This document shows positions 23,271 to 35,254 of a DNA stretch of 64,000 bases, in pieces. The stretch's first letter is position 1, and each line of letters starts with the position of its first letter. The notes below the pieces were generated by a model. It made no database searches. It was not told the origin of the DNA and worked only from the letters and a program-made list of their open reading frames with translations. The stretch spans positions 130,662,920-130,726,919 of the forward strand of contig CM043964.1 in the NCBI GenBank assembly GCA_014529385.2. Reading direction: 5' to 3'. Position numbers and translations under genes: made by a program. The DNA is from Adiantum capillus-veneris. Taxonomy: Eukaryota > Streptophyta > Polypodiopsida > Polypodiales > Pteridaceae.

Positions 23271-23870
23271 AGTTGAAGGCCAAAGAGGCTAAGAAGAAAG
23301 AGGGTGGATCCACTGCAAATGCTGGTTCCACTACAAATGCAACCATTGTTGAGTCTTCTATGAAAGGAGATTGTAATGCTGATGTTGATGCAGAATGGGC
23401 TTTTAGTGTAGAGTGCACTTACAATCCTATTGTCCATGATGCAGGCTTGTCAGTTGCTGCAGATTCACATGTGTGGTATTTCGACAGTGGTGCTACAAAG
23501 CACATTACCTCACATCATGAATTGTTCACATCTCTCGAGTCTGTCCCTCATGGGAATTCAGTCACTTGTGCCAACAATGCCTCTTATCCGGTTCAGGGAG
23601 TTGGAAAGATTATGCTTACTGCTGCAAATGGCAGTTCCTTCACACTTGTTGATGCACTTTATGTACCCGGGATCAAGAAGAATCTCTTGTCTGTATCCGC
23701 ACTTGCTAGACTTGGACCTGTAGTCAAATTTGTGGATGACAGATGTACAGTTCATGATCTCAGTTTTGGTGATGAAATTGTTGCATTTGGCCTTTTGTGT
23801 CGTGGGCTATATAAGCTCACTTTGTATGACAAGTGTGGACAAAATTTTGCAAATGCTGTTGCAGATTCAA
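23271..23870 (+). pseudogene. Element C protease
   Basis: In the frame 23219-24259, WYFDSGATKHIT gives the aspartic protease active site with the DSGA motif, followed by GVGKIMLTAANG and ALYVPGIKKNLLSVSALA, the flap and C-terminal parts of copia proteases. This section is uninterrupted. Confidence 0.85.
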
Positions 23871-24790
23871 GGGCTATTTCAGATGCAAAACTTTGGCATG
23901 CACATTTTGGTCATCCGAATTTTGCCAGTTTGCTGCGTTTGCATAAATTTGATATGGTTGCTTCTTTGCAGCCTCTTGAAGCACCTATCAAACATGTTTG
24001 TGAAGGCTGTATTTTGGGTAAGATGCAGGATTTTAAGTTTCCAGAGGATGGTTCAGTTCGGGCCACATGTAGGTTGCAACTTGTGCATAGTGATGTTTGT
24101 GGGCCCATGCAAACTCAGTCCTTGGGCAATTACCTTTACTTCGTGACTTTCATTGATGATTACTCCAGGCATGCATGGGTATTTCCGCTTAAAGCGAAGT
24201 CCGAAGTTTTTATGTGCTTCAAACAATTTCTGGCTATGGCTGAAAATGTCTTGAAATGAACTATGGGCACCCTCCGTTCCGATTGAGGGGGGGAGTATAT
24301 GTCTCATGAATTTAATGCATTTCTGGCTAGTCGTGGGATAAAACACCAATGTACAGTGCCTTATACACCTTAGCAAAATGGTGTTGCTGAGAGGAAAACC
24401 AGGTCATTGACGGAAAATGGCATGATGTATGGTCAAAAGTCAAGCTTTGCCGCATTCTTTTTGGCTTGAGGCCATCATGTGTTCCACTTATGTACTTAAC
24501 AGGTGTCCTACGAAAGCTGTGTAGTCTATCACTCCATATGAAGCATGGCATGATAGAAAGCCTTCTATTGAGGACATGCGTGTTTTTGGTTGTTTGGCAT
24601 ATGCTTTGGTGCCACAAACACAGCGCAGAAAATTGAATGATAAGGCTGTCAAATGTATTTTTGTTGGTTATAGTGCTGAAAGCAAAGGTTACAGGTTGTA
24701 TCATCCATAAACAAAACGTATTCTGGTTTCATGGGATGTAGTGTTTGTGGAAGATTCTATTCAGCCCTTGCTGTCATGTACTAGAGACAG
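23871..24790 (+). pseudogene. Element C integrase
   Basis: The pre-integrase finger (LWHAHFGHPNFASLLRL ... CEGCILGKM) and the core with DVCGPMQTQ and FIDDYSRHAWVFPLKAKSE are intact to 24259. Beyond that, stops cut the domain: TGA at 24257-24259 and 24284-24286, TAG at 24371-24373 and 24522-24524, TAA at 24708-24710. The second catalytic segment still reads RSD before the TGA that replaced Arg. Reading frames of copy E cover the same positions. Confidence 0.85.
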
Positions 24791-25990
24791 TAATGTAAGC
24801 TCACAAAACATTTATGACACCTTGTTGCCTCTTTTCAGTGGTGGAAATACGAATGTAAGTTCCAATGAGGCAAATGTACAACCTATGGGGGTTGCTGAAA
24901 ATGTTACAGATCAGCCTATTTACTGATGCAGATGTACATGATGTACTTGATGAGGAAAGGGCTGAAAATGAGCAGGCTAGAGGTATGCCAAAATGGCTGG
25001 TGCACACTTTGCGTGACAGTAAATTGGATGCACCTGTGTCTAGTCGTACTCGTTCAGGCTCTCACCATGCATCTTATGCATCAGATTGTTATGCTTTGGC
25101 TGTGTCTAGCTTACATGATGTTGAGGAGCCTCTGTCTTTTGATGAAGCACATAATTCAAAAAATTGGATGGCTGCCATGCAATCAGAATATGATGCACTT
25201 ATAGAAAATGACACATGGACTTTATGTGATTTGCCTCCTAGAAAAAAGGCCATTGGTACGAAGTGGGTTTACAAGTTGAAACGCAAGCCGGATGGTGAGA
25301 TCGATCGCCATAAGGCTCGACTTGTTGCAAAGGGTTATGCACAACAAAAAGGCCTAGATTATGAAGAGACTTTTGCTCCCACTTGTCGTATGACTACTGT
25401 GCGTTTTCTATATGCATTGGCAGCTCATTTTGGTCGGGATGTACATCAATTAGACATTGTTACTGCTTTCTTGAATGGTGACATATTTGAGGAAGTTTAT
25501 GTAACGCAGCTTCGCGGTTTTGTCATAAAAGGACAAGAGGACAAAGTGTGCAGATGTAAGAAGGCTTTGTATGGGTTGAAGCAATCTGCTTGTGCTTGGT
25601 ATGAGAAAGCTGACACTCATTTGGTCAAAGGAGGCTTTCGTAACAGTCCAAGAGAAAGCACATTGTATGTAAAGCGTGAGGGTGATGTACTTCTCATTGT
25701 GGTTCTTTATGTCGATGATTTGCTGATTACTGGACCAAATGAGAGACATCTTGCTGAATTTAAAGCTGATTTGAATGCTACTTTCAAGATGAAAGATTTG
25801 GGGCTGTTGCATCATTACTTGGGTATATAGTTTAAGCAGTGTGATGGTGGTATTGCCTTGTGTTAGAAAAGTTACATAGAGACATTGCTATGTAAGTTTG
25901 GACCTGAGGATTGCAAACCTATTGCCACTCCCATGGAAACAGTTTTGAAGTTGAGTCTACATGATGTTGACAATCCTGCTGATGTCACTC
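24791..25990 (+). pseudogene. Element C reverse transcriptase
   Basis: The frame 24865-25830 is open for 321 codons and includes the whole N-terminal RT: NWMAAMQSEYDALIENDTW, KWVYKLKRKPDGEIDRHKAR, HQLDIVTAFLNGD and the catalytic YVDD at 25708-25719. TAG codons follow at 25828-25830 (shared with E) and 25864-25866 (CAG in E). A small deletion or shift precedes the domain near 24910-24930. Confidence 0.9.
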
Positions 25991-26662
25991 TTTACCAAGT
26001 TGATGTGGCTGCCTCATTTATGTATGCAACACGAGGCTAGATATTCAGTTTGCAGTCTCACAAGTCAGCAGGTTTATGCATAGCCCAGGGTCTAAGCGTT
26101 GGCAGGCTGTCAAGACGATTTTCCGCTACCTTAGTGGCACTTTACATCTTGGCTTGTTTTATCCCAAGGGGGGATCATTGCCGCCATACTTACATGCTTT
26201 TTCAGACTCAGATTGGGCTGGTTGTTTTGACACGCGAGTGTCCACAAGTGGTTTTTGTTTCATGCTTGGCAGTTCATGTATATCATGGTTGAGCAAGAAG
26301 CAACCTCTTGTGGCCACTTTGAGTTGTGAGGCTGAGTATAGGGCAGTCTTCACAACTACGGTTGAGTGTGTATGGCTCAACGCCTTATGAGTGATTTGGG
26401 TGTTAGACAAGACACTGCCAACACTATCTACATTGATAGTCAGAGCGCATTGGCAGTTGCAAGGAACCCACTTTTTCATGCTCACACAAAGCACATTGAG
26501 GTGCATTACCACTATGTCAGGGAGAGGCTCTCAGCAGGAGAGATCAGCTTGGCTTATGTGCCAACACAGGACAACCTTGCAGATCTTTTCACAAAGGCAT
26601 TGTCTCGTGAGAAGCTTGAAGCTTTCCGCAAAGCTTTGGCCTTACTCCCCTTTGTGGACTGA
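25991..26662 (+). pseudogene. Element C RNase H
   Basis: TAG at 26038-26040 replaces a CAG of copy E. Then 26076-26390 gives LHLGLFYPKGGSLPPYLHAF, the intact SDSDWAGCFD motif and SCISWLSKKQP. A frame change near 26370 leads to 26366-26662 with DSQSALAVARN and HIEVHYHYVRERL, ending ...LLPFVD and TGA. Confidence 0.85.
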
Positions 26663-26723
26663 TCATGTCCTCAGGCATGGCACTTCCCTTTACTCATGTG
26701 CCAGCTGTCGTTCACCGCATCAC

Positions 26724-26736
26724 TCCAGGGGGGATT
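26724..26736 (+). promoter_or_regulatory. Polypurine tract of element C
   Basis: TCCAGGGGGGATT directly before the 3' LTR. It primes plus-strand synthesis in LTR elements. Confidence 0.75.
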
Positions 26737-26962
26737 TGTTACTATATACATGTGGTAGTGATGTGTGTGAACACACTAGGACCGCCGGGGCATTTTTTCC
26801 CTCTTTAGGAGGTTTTTTCCTCCGAGCATTGTATATACGCCCATCACTCTAGGCTATCTATCTTTCCATTGCATACTAAGTAACACACTCTCTATTGTGT
26901 GCCTTGAGCTTCCTTCGTCTTCTCCAAGCTGTGTGCGTTTCTCTGCAACCCTAATTCCAACA
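26737..26962 (+). repeat. 3' LTR of element C
   Basis: 226 bp, partner of 21788-22014, followed by the target duplication TTATT. Confidence 0.95.
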
Positions 26963-26967
26963 TTATT

Positions 26968-28720
26968 TTCATCATTTTTCTTGATATTGGAGCTTAAAAT
27001 TGGAGAAATCTACCAAAAAACAATAAAATTGTGTTTCTCAATGGATTTTCTTAGTTATTGATTTTTTACTTTACTTTTTTAGTGCATTTTATTATTTTCT
27101 TTGATTCTTTTCAATAAACATGTCAAAAATTAATAATAAATAGCAAATGAGCTCAAATGAAGAAACTAAAGATACGTTGATGATTTTAAAAAAAGGCAGA
27201 CAAGCACAAAAAACTTCAATCGAATCGACAGATGGAAGCAGGAAGCCTAAATTAGGTCCCGAAGGCCTACTTTCGCAAATTCTTGCAAAATGAGCTAACG
27301 GTATCCGATTGAAGAAATTTTTGAGTCTAACATAGATTTCACGGCCTAGTAGAACTAACTGGGGAATCTAGGCAGAAATAGTTTGGAAACTCCAACTATA
27401 GATATCCAAGGTAGCCAAAATCATCTCATTTCCACTAGTCACTCTTGGAGGAGAAATCTTTCTGCCTTCTTCGCGAGCGATTTTCGGAGTCTACAATCGT
27501 CCATTTACAGCGTCGTCTCACACGAGACAAGACCAGAATAATTGGATTCTAACTGCACGGGCAGCTTATGGACAAGCTCTATACGCAATGTACCTAGATG
27601 GTTTCAGTGAAATAGTCAAGGCAAGCTCTCAAACATAAAAAAATAGCTCAAAGCCTACAAAGCGTCAAATTTGACATATGAAGTCAAACTCACTCCAATG
27701 GGCAAAAACTAGATGAGTAGCATCAGGACTATGTAGCGGACAAGTCCATAGCTTCAAAAGTGACTAACCAACTCTACATGCAAAGTAGTCACAAAAATCG
27801 ATGATTTCATAGTCAACAAGAGCACGAAGTGATGCCAACACAACCAAACTTTACCAAATTCATTTTAGGATTTGTTTAGATGTATTAAAGATGTTTAGGT
27901 CATCAAATTGTCAATTCTTGCAAAAAAAGTGACTATAGTAAATAATCGCGATTATTTACTTTCATGCTTGTTTGACTTGAAATCGATCTCTTCACTTCAT
28001 CTATAACTTGGTACACATCTATTAAATGCCACATGTCAAGTATGAGCCAAAATGAACAAGAAAAACTTTGAATTTATCAAAAAACGCACCAAAGTCTTTT
28101 CAATCCAATTTTTGAGTTAACTGTCACATTTTTTGATCCAAATCACCCCATATCTCACACACAGACTCTACATCATGCCTAGAACCAAGTTGCAACGAAA
28201 AATGTACAAATTGATGAAAAAGTTAATAATCACAATTATTTACTTTTTACCAAATGGATGCAATTTGCAACTTTGACCTTATGGGACCAAAGAACATGAT
28301 GTCCAAAGCCCACTAATCAAGTTTGAGCAAGTTTGGATCTCAAAAACTCAAAATCTCTATATCTACTGTTTCAGAGTCTAAAAGCCTAAATCTAGCACCA
28401 TTTTCACCTAGTGCACTCAAATGAGCCCACACTTCACTCCAAGTACCTAAATGCCATATGTTTCAAGCCTGTGATGTCAAAAAATGAAAAAAGTTGAAAA
28501 AAATCCCCAGCTGTAAATAATCGCGATTATTTACTTTTGTTGCAAATTTTGCTTGGACTGCATGATTTTGATCTCTACATGTTTTTATGCATCTATGCAT
28601 GCTCCAAAATTGATTTGAAGCAAAATGGACTTTATTTGCCAACCATTCAGACTCAGGGCATTTCAGAGCGGAATTCATAGAATTTTCTAACTTTGACACT
28701 GTATTCACCTAATAGGAGCA
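26968..28720 (+). other. Element B spacer with palindromic repeat units
   Basis: Non-coding region between pol and the third frame. Palindromes at 27938-27959, 28222-28243 and 28513-28534 are 284 and 291 bp apart. The first and third are perfect: GTAAATAATCG followed by its exact reverse complement. The units resemble those of the 5' leader. Confidence 0.8.
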
Positions 28721-31140
28721 ATGCAAGCAACTGAGAAGGCAAGGAAAAGGGTGTCTCAGAAAGATAAGCTGCAAGCTCTGCCACCGTACCAGTTAGATCC
28801 AAGCTCAGTAAAAACGGCAAAGGCAACCTACTTGTCTAAAGAGCAGCTCGAAGAAAACAACACCACGATCTTCACTTGCAGATTCAAGAGTGAAGAAGGA
28901 CACCAAGTAGGATTGCAAATGCTACCTAAGGAGGTTTATGATGTAGCTGCAAAGCTAGACACTAAAGAAGCCAACAAAAGGCTGGGGCTTCGAGATTTCT
29001 ACGACCAGAAACCATGCGGAGTGGATTTCCAAAAGCCATATGAATTACTATCCATGATCAAAGAAGATGGATTGGCCCAAATCACGAATCAATAGGGGCA
29101 AAAGTTTGAAGTGGTGATCACTAAAGATATAGTGGCCGAGGCACTGAAGCTTCCCACATAAGGAATGACAATGCGGATCAGGGATAGAAAGACAGCAGGT
29201 ACTTTTACTAAGGATACTGCTGCCACATTTTCTGATCTCATCCTACGACAAGTGGAGGATCTAGCTCGCCTGTACCATCAACATTTCCACTTCCTCTCAA
29301 AGAGACTACCACGGTGCACAACTCCAAACCATGCAATAGCAACTACTTTCACTCAAGTATTGAAGTTGACAACTAGGCAAGCAATTGATCACGCGCACTA
29401 CGTGCTTACAACACTGAAGGGCACGAAGAAATAGGGAAAGATCATATATCTGGGCGCTCCAGAAATGCTAACAAGAATGGAATATCATACTATTGGAGTG
29501 GCCGACAACTTGCCACCAGCCCCAGATCAGAACACATGGATCATTTCAACTCAACCTTCTCCACTGACCACTAGATCAACAAAAATAGTATATAAATCAG
29601 ATGAGGAATTGGCAGAAAGTTCCCATGAAGCACACAATACTAAAAGCTTTGACAACGAAGAAACCACGGCAAGGAGGTAAGCAATGAAAAAGAAAGAAAT
29701 GGCAGCTCACCGAGAGGAACCGCAGCAAAAAAGGGCTAGATTTGAAAGAGAAAAGCAAACATACGAACGGAGCCGCCAAGCTGCAGGTGAAGACCCCAAA
29801 AAATGGAGTCCAAGGGAGGTAAAGGGACCAAGAACCAAGAACCCTGCAAAGAAGGTTCTAGAGGATCCCAAAGATTTACTTGAGCGGATGTATGCGAAAG
29901 CAGAAGCTTTAAAGATTAAAGAATCTCTAGAAGCTCAAAGAAAAGCAGCAGAAGAAGCGGTTGAGCAGCTGAGACAAGTGAAAGATGCACAACAAAGCGA
30001 GTCGCATCCTGATCGAGGAGAAATGTCTCCAAGACCCTCTTCACCAACTATGGGACAAGAAGATCAGCCCATGCCGAGTCCAAGGCCTTCACCAGCAGAT
30101 AAATCTAATGAAGGCGGCGTAGCAAAGGAAAAAGAACCTGAGCAACAAAAAGAAGCTAATTTTGAACAACTCAAGGAAGCCAAAACAGTTGAAGCAGGAC
30201 CTTCCTCTACAACAGCTCAAGTAGAAATAGCTGGGCAACCACAAAGCCTCAAGAAGAAGAAGCAGCTGCACATGCAAAGCCTCAAAAAGAAGCAGTAGAA
30301 CCACCTCCACGGCCACAAGCAGAAACCGCTGCACCAACAAAACAGCCACAAACTGAAATGGCAGAAACTTCTAAACAACCGCAGGTAGAACCTGAAGACT
30401 GGGAAAGCAATGATGAAGTCATCCTGCAGGTAAATGAGTATGTAAAGCAAATGCAGCTGATGACAAACAAGATGAGAACCGCAACACTTAGCCGCAGTGC
30501 CAAGGCTAAAGAGCTGGAAAAAGTCATTGATGCTCTATAAGGAGAGCTAGAGGACAGAATGAACATCATTGCAAATCTTCAAAGGCAGATTAAAGAGCTG
30601 AAAAATAAAGCAGAACAACACCAGATTATTAAAGAAAAACAACAAAAAGAGATGGAAGAGCTGGGAGAGTTATCTGATGCATGCAAAAGCAAAGATCAAC
30701 AACTGAAAGAAGTAACTAATGAATTTTTAACCACTATTGTGTCAGTACGAAAGATCCAAGTGCAGCTAGATGTAGCTTATGCCTCCTTATAGTACTCCGA
30801 GAAACGAATCAATGATCAAGAGGCATTTCTAAGACAAATAAGAGAAAACCCTGCCGTAGCCTCAATCAAGGGAACAGATAAAGTCTACAAGACTTTAGAA
30901 AAGAGGATCAAAGGCCTTGCACTTGAGCTGAAGCTGGAACAAACACAAAGACAAGACCTTGCATTGATGCGGGTTCAAAGAGAAGAGCAATTGCTCAAGG
31001 AAATAGAAGAATTGAAGAGAGCCAATCAGCTGCTAAGAGAGGGACATACAAAAACTCACGAGGAGGTAGGAACCCTCTGAACAACGCCATCGACATACCA
31101 TCAATTTATTTTGCTATTTGGAAACACAGCCGTTAGAAGG
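28721..31140 (+). pseudogene. Element B third frame, N-terminal part (unknown coiled-coil protein)
   Basis: One reading frame from the ATG at 28721 runs to 30298, then shifts frame before 30358 and continues to 31140. It is interrupted by TAG/TAA codons at 29093, 29159, 29432, 29678, 30538 and 30790, which are all one C-to-T step from Gln codons. A TGA lies at 31078. The first ~320 codons look globular (LPPYQLDPSSVKTAKATY; LGAPEMLTRMEYHTIGV). Codons ~330-520 are Lys/Glu/Pro-rich. Codons ~545-785 are heptad-rich, a probable coiled coil (DRMNIIANLQRQIKELKNKA; KLEQTQRQDLALMRVQREEQ). No signal peptide or membrane segment is evident, so the env position does not imply an env function. I do not recognise a known family. 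Confidence 0.6.
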
Positions 31141-32729
31141 TGTCATAATAACTAATATCTAATTCTCCTAAATGATTTTCTCATGTTAAACTGATCATTT
31201 AATATGGGGAAGTGCTAGGGGAGAAAAAGCTAGAATATTGGTTAAGCTGGCAAACCGGCCACATTAGGGATCCAAAGGAGCCTGAAAATAGGGATCCAAA
31301 GGGGGGGCCATCTGCAAAAGAGCAATGTGCAACAATGGGCTTTAAAGACCCTAAGGTTCAGCCCATTAAGACTTCCAAAATGCTAAGGTTCCAAAATTCA
31401 AAGGTTGTGTCCAATGGTCAAACTTCGTAAAATTGGATGCTTTGTGAGTGTGCCAACAAAGTCTTCAAGGGTCCTACATAGGAGGGGGCGAGCCCTGTAA
31501 GTAGGGGATGAGAGAGAAACACACACACACACACACACTCACAAGCTCCCTTTACACAAAGGGAATGAGGGACACATGTTAGCTCCCTAGCCCAATTGCC
31601 CACAAGGTGCACTCAAATCCTATTGGATGGCTATGGAGCTGGACCAATGAGAATTAGGCTAGAGTAAATCTAGTTTAATTCATTTAAAAACACTTAATAA
31701 AAGAACCAATAAGAATTAAGCTCTCTAGAAGACTATTGGACAGTCTCCCAAGGGGTCCAATGAGCATTCAACAGCCCAATGGCTTGCCTGATTTCTATTG
31801 GCAGAAGACAAAGGAGAGTTTAGTTGCATTATTTAATTACCTAAAGCCCTCACAAAAGGGGAAAGGGGGACACAGATCAGAAGGCTATCACTTATGCTTC
31901 TTAAATCCTATTGGCTAAGCCTGGAGAGGCCCAATGAGGTGCCAGTAAAAGAGGATTTAGCAAAAGGGGTCGACCAAGAGAGAGAGGGGGGTGATTTTTC
32001 AAAGGCATTATTCCACACACACCCACACTAGCTCATGTGTGAAGCTAGAAGACTCTCTCTCTTTCTCAAGCTTTAATGGAAAACTTATCACCTACTCCAA
32101 GCTTGTGAGAAGGGAGGCCTACACCAACAACTCTTGGCTTTGTGATGCAAATCCAACCAAGAGCCAAGCTTCAATGCGTGCTCATCTCCTCTACCATGCT
32201 AATGTCTAAGCTATGATATGCTAATATGAGTGATTATGTGAGGAGATGTACTTCTTTCTTGTGAGACTACTCCTTCTTCCTCTCAATCTACTCTCATACC
32301 CTACTAGCTCTCACCATCTTCGAAGGTGTGTGAGGTCTTGGGTCTGAGACCATGAGGGAATTGATGTTGTGTTTTAATAGTGTTTTCTTAGTGCTTGAAG
32401 CTTCCATTTTCATTGCACTAGCTAGTTATTAAAGGAACACAAAGAATTGTATTGTAAAATATCTCCCTTGATGGGGGAAACCTATAATACAAAGCCTTTT
32501 GGAGGGAGGACCGGATCCATGAAAATCCAGTCCTCAACTGTTGTTAATAGCTTGATTTCTCTCCTTTTGAAGTATTGTTCATGCCTATCTAACTAGGTGT
32601 TATTCTTTTTGTTGCTCTCTCCACCCAAACACTCTTGTTATGCTCATTAGGAATCTATTGTAATGAAATGCTCACTATGTCTATGCTATTTTCCGATACA
32701 CACAAGTTACTAGGCCATTAAATGCTACA
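31141..32729 (+). repeat. LTR of element H
   Basis: 1,589 bp, TGTCATAATAAC...AATGCTACA, followed one base later by a primer binding site. It aligns throughout with the reverse complement of 40543-42126, including the ATTTAATATGGGGAAGTGCTAGGGG segment near its start. It contains an (AC)n tract at 31521-31540. Confidence 0.9.
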
Positions 32730-32730
32730 T

Positions 32731-32744
32731 TGGTATCAGAGCAC
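32731..32744 (+). promoter_or_regulatory. Primer binding site of element H
   Basis: TGGTATCAGAGCAC, the initiator-Met tRNA type, one base after the LTR. Confidence 0.85.
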
Positions 32745-33088
32745 AAGGTTTCTCCTTTCTTGCTCAAGAAGGGAGGTCCTCAAGCTAGCTATGAATGGTT
32801 GGTATTATTAATTGCAATTGAGTAAGTAGAATAGGGATTTTTCAGCCTTGTAGTGCGCCTGCCTTCGTGCAGATAACAGGGCATCACCGTCGAGAGCTAT
32901 GGTCTTAATAGTGGATTCCAGTACTGTTTTGGTGTTGAACGACCCACTCTTCTATTCCTTGAAATTAATGATATTTGATCCATGAGTATAGTAGCTTGAG
33001 TGATTTTCTAAAGGGGTAAAGAGCAGTAGCAACTAGGGCTTGAAGTGCCAAAGTACACCTAAAAATATTACACCTAAAAATTGTTAGA
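32745..33088 (+). other. Leader of element H
   Basis: 344 bp between the primer binding site and the gag start. No other signal is recognised. Confidence 0.6.
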
Positions 33089-34630
33089 ATGGCTGACAAT
33101 AGTAAACATAGTGAAATTAGTGTTGATAACTTTGATTTTGCTAATGATGAGGAGGCTACTAATGATGCCCCTATGCTTGTTAACTACCTTGTTTCTAGGC
33201 TTCAACAAGCCATGGGCAATCCATCCCTCCAAAGTGAAGTGCAACAGAAGCTTCGTGCTCATGGGATTCTCAAAGCTCCCCACCATGACGAGAAAGTACC
33301 TAGGAAGCCTCCTTGTGAGACTTCCAAAAGAGGCCTCTCTCCGATTCGGGAAGAAAAGGAGGATCCATACGAAGGGCTAAATAATTTTCTTCTTGATGAT
33401 GCATCTCCTTCTCAAAGGAGAACTCAAGAGCCCCCACCAAAGGAACGAGAAAGAAGTGAGTCTCCTACCACCTCAGTGAAATGGCTCTACGAAGACGGCG
33501 GGCAAGACGCTCTCCATCACCTCCTAAACGGAGAAGACCATCGCACACTTCTCCACACCATAATTCAAAGAGGGATGAAAAAAAACAAGAGAAGAAAAAG
33601 GCGAGAAAGAGGTCGCCCTCTTCTTTATCTTCTTCATCCTCTTCCTCTTATGAAGAAAGTGATGGTGCAGAAAAAGAGGACCAAGGCAAGAAAAAGGCGA
33701 GAAAGAGGTCACCCTCTTCTCCATCTTCCTCAAATTCTTCATCTCCTGAAGAAAGCGAAGGTGCAACTTTCGAACCATCAAAAAGAAGAGGCCGTAGGAG
33801 ATCCTATGCCACGTGGAAGAGATCCTCCAAGCTCAAGAAGTTCAAAGAGGGAGGAAAGAGCATCTCTTTCCTTACCTACGATGGCACCTTTGGTGCTATG
33901 GACAAAGTCTTGGCTTTCATCCAACAATTCGATGCGGCGTTTGGAGATGAGGGCTTCACGGAGTCCTCTAAGCTACACCATGTAGCTATGCATTTTCAAA
34001 AGTCCGACAGGCAATGTTGGTCTAGCCTACGGGCCAATTGTGAAGCTCCACGAACATGGAAAGCTTTAACAGCTTCCATCATGAAGCAGTTTTTGGCCAC
34101 CGATGCCAAAGAGAAAGTACTCACCGAATGGCGAAGCTTGAAGCTCTCTCCCTACAAATCCATTCACAAATATGTAGACAAGTTTTGGGACTTACATCTC
34201 AAAGCCACTGTCTTCAAAAAGATCAATTTTGGAGAGAAAAAACTACAATTTTGTGCGGGCTTAACTGAAGAAATGGTGGAGTATCTCAATTCCCGAAGGC
34301 CACGCACCATATTTTCGGTTATACACCATATTATGGTGGCTTCTCGAATCGATTTCCAAGTAGGGGCTAAGAGAAATCCTAAGCCCACGGAAAACAAGGG
34401 TTCCAATGAGTCTAAGGGGAAGGACAATGTCCAAAAGTCTCCTAAGGGCAATTCCAATAACAACAAAGCTAAGGAGAAGGGAGTTTACAAAGGCAAAAAA
34501 AAACTCTCTCCTGAAGAGCTTGAGGGTTATCGCAAGGATAATCGTTATTTCAAGTGCAGGGAGCAAGGGCATGCATACCGTGCTTGCCCCCAAAAGAACA
34601 CCCGCCATGAGCCTCCTAGAGCTACCTTGG
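33089..34630 (+). pseudogene. Element H gag
   Basis: Starts at MADNSKHSEISVDNFDF (33089). A frameshift near 33480 moves the rest to the frame 33481-34758. A basic, Ser-rich stretch (RKRSPSSLSSSSSSS, repeated as RKRSPSSPSSSNSSS) precedes the Gag core KEGGKSISFLTYDGTFGAMD ... LATDAKEKVLTEWRSLKL ... KYVDKFWDLHLKA. The zinc knuckle near residue 357 of this piece reads YFKCREQGHAYRAC, with the first Cys changed to Tyr. The layout and core resemble the Gag of element F, so both belong to related chromovirus-like families. Confidence 0.8.
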
Positions 34631-35249
34631 TCGAAATCCAAGAAGAGGAAGCTCACCACAAAGGATCTCCTCTATGCCATGCTTGGGGAAAGGTCAGAGA
34701 ACATGATGCTTTTATTCTCTTTGACCGTGGTTCTATTCACAATTTCATACCCACATAGTTGGCCACTAAGCTAGGCATCCAAGCCTATGAGATGGGAGAT
34801 GTCCTACCCGCAGATGGTGCTTTCATGGGGCAAGAAGCTTCAGTCACTCCCTTAATTGGGAAATTGAGGCTCCATGTCCAAAGCTATGTGGACAAAGAGG
34901 ACTTGTTTATCTCTCCTCTCAAGCACAAGGATGTAATCCTAGGGGCACCATGGTTTGATCGCATGGCTGCCAATGTTAAATTCCTTGAAAGGAAAATCTA
35001 CTTTAAGTACATGGCAAAAGATATGTACATAGATGCTAAGGAAATGGGTAACACCATACTCATTGTACATACGCAAGCTTTCAATAAGTCAATAAAGAGC
35101 TCTATTTTCGTGTACATGATTTTTGTTGAAGATTCTCAAAATGAACCTAATGCTTTAGAAAAAGAAAATATAAACAATCACAAGGAATTAGAGTTATCCA
35201 ATTTACAAGGAATTAGATTAAGGAAAGACTTTACAAAAATATGCAGACA
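34631..35249 (+). pseudogene. Element H protease, truncated
   Basis: FILFDRGSIHNFIPT is the retropepsin active site with Arg in place of the Ser/Thr after the catalytic Asp. TAG at 34756-34758 follows, then LATKLGIQAYEMGDVLPADG and DVILGAPWFDRM, the C-terminal half of Ty3 proteases. The sequence is cut at 35249 before RT. Confidence 0.8.
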
Positions 35250-35254
35250 GAAGG

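Larger units (their letters stand above)
21788..26962 (+). mobile_element. Ty1/copia element C, complete structure, nested in B
   Basis: Plus-strand element of 5,175 bp with 227- and 226-bp LTRs (TGTTAC...CCAACA), primer binding site, gag-protease-integrase-RT-RNase H and polypurine tract. It is flanked by TTATT at 21783-21787 and 26963-26967. It belongs to the same family as D, E and A. Its near-identical LTRs make it one of the younger insertions, but its coding region has at least seven nonsense changes, mostly C-to-T relative to copy E. Confidence 0.95.
31141..35249 (+). mobile_element. Ty3-type element H with one LTR, nested in B third frame
   Basis: It begins with a full LTR (31141-32729), then has a primer binding site, gag and protease, and stops abruptly at ...GCAGACA (35249) without RT, integrase, polypurine tract or 3' LTR. 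GAAGG occurs immediately before (31136-31140) and after (35250-35254). Removing 31141-35254 joins the third frame of B in frame. The same LTR family occurs as a solo LTR at 40543-42126. Possible origins are integration of an incomplete cDNA or a later deletion that happened to end at the duplication. Confidence 0.75.

Noticed and set aside
33524-33781. Minus-strand open frame over H gag
   Set aside because: It is the reverse strand of the Ser/Arg/Lys-rich low-complexity part of Gag.
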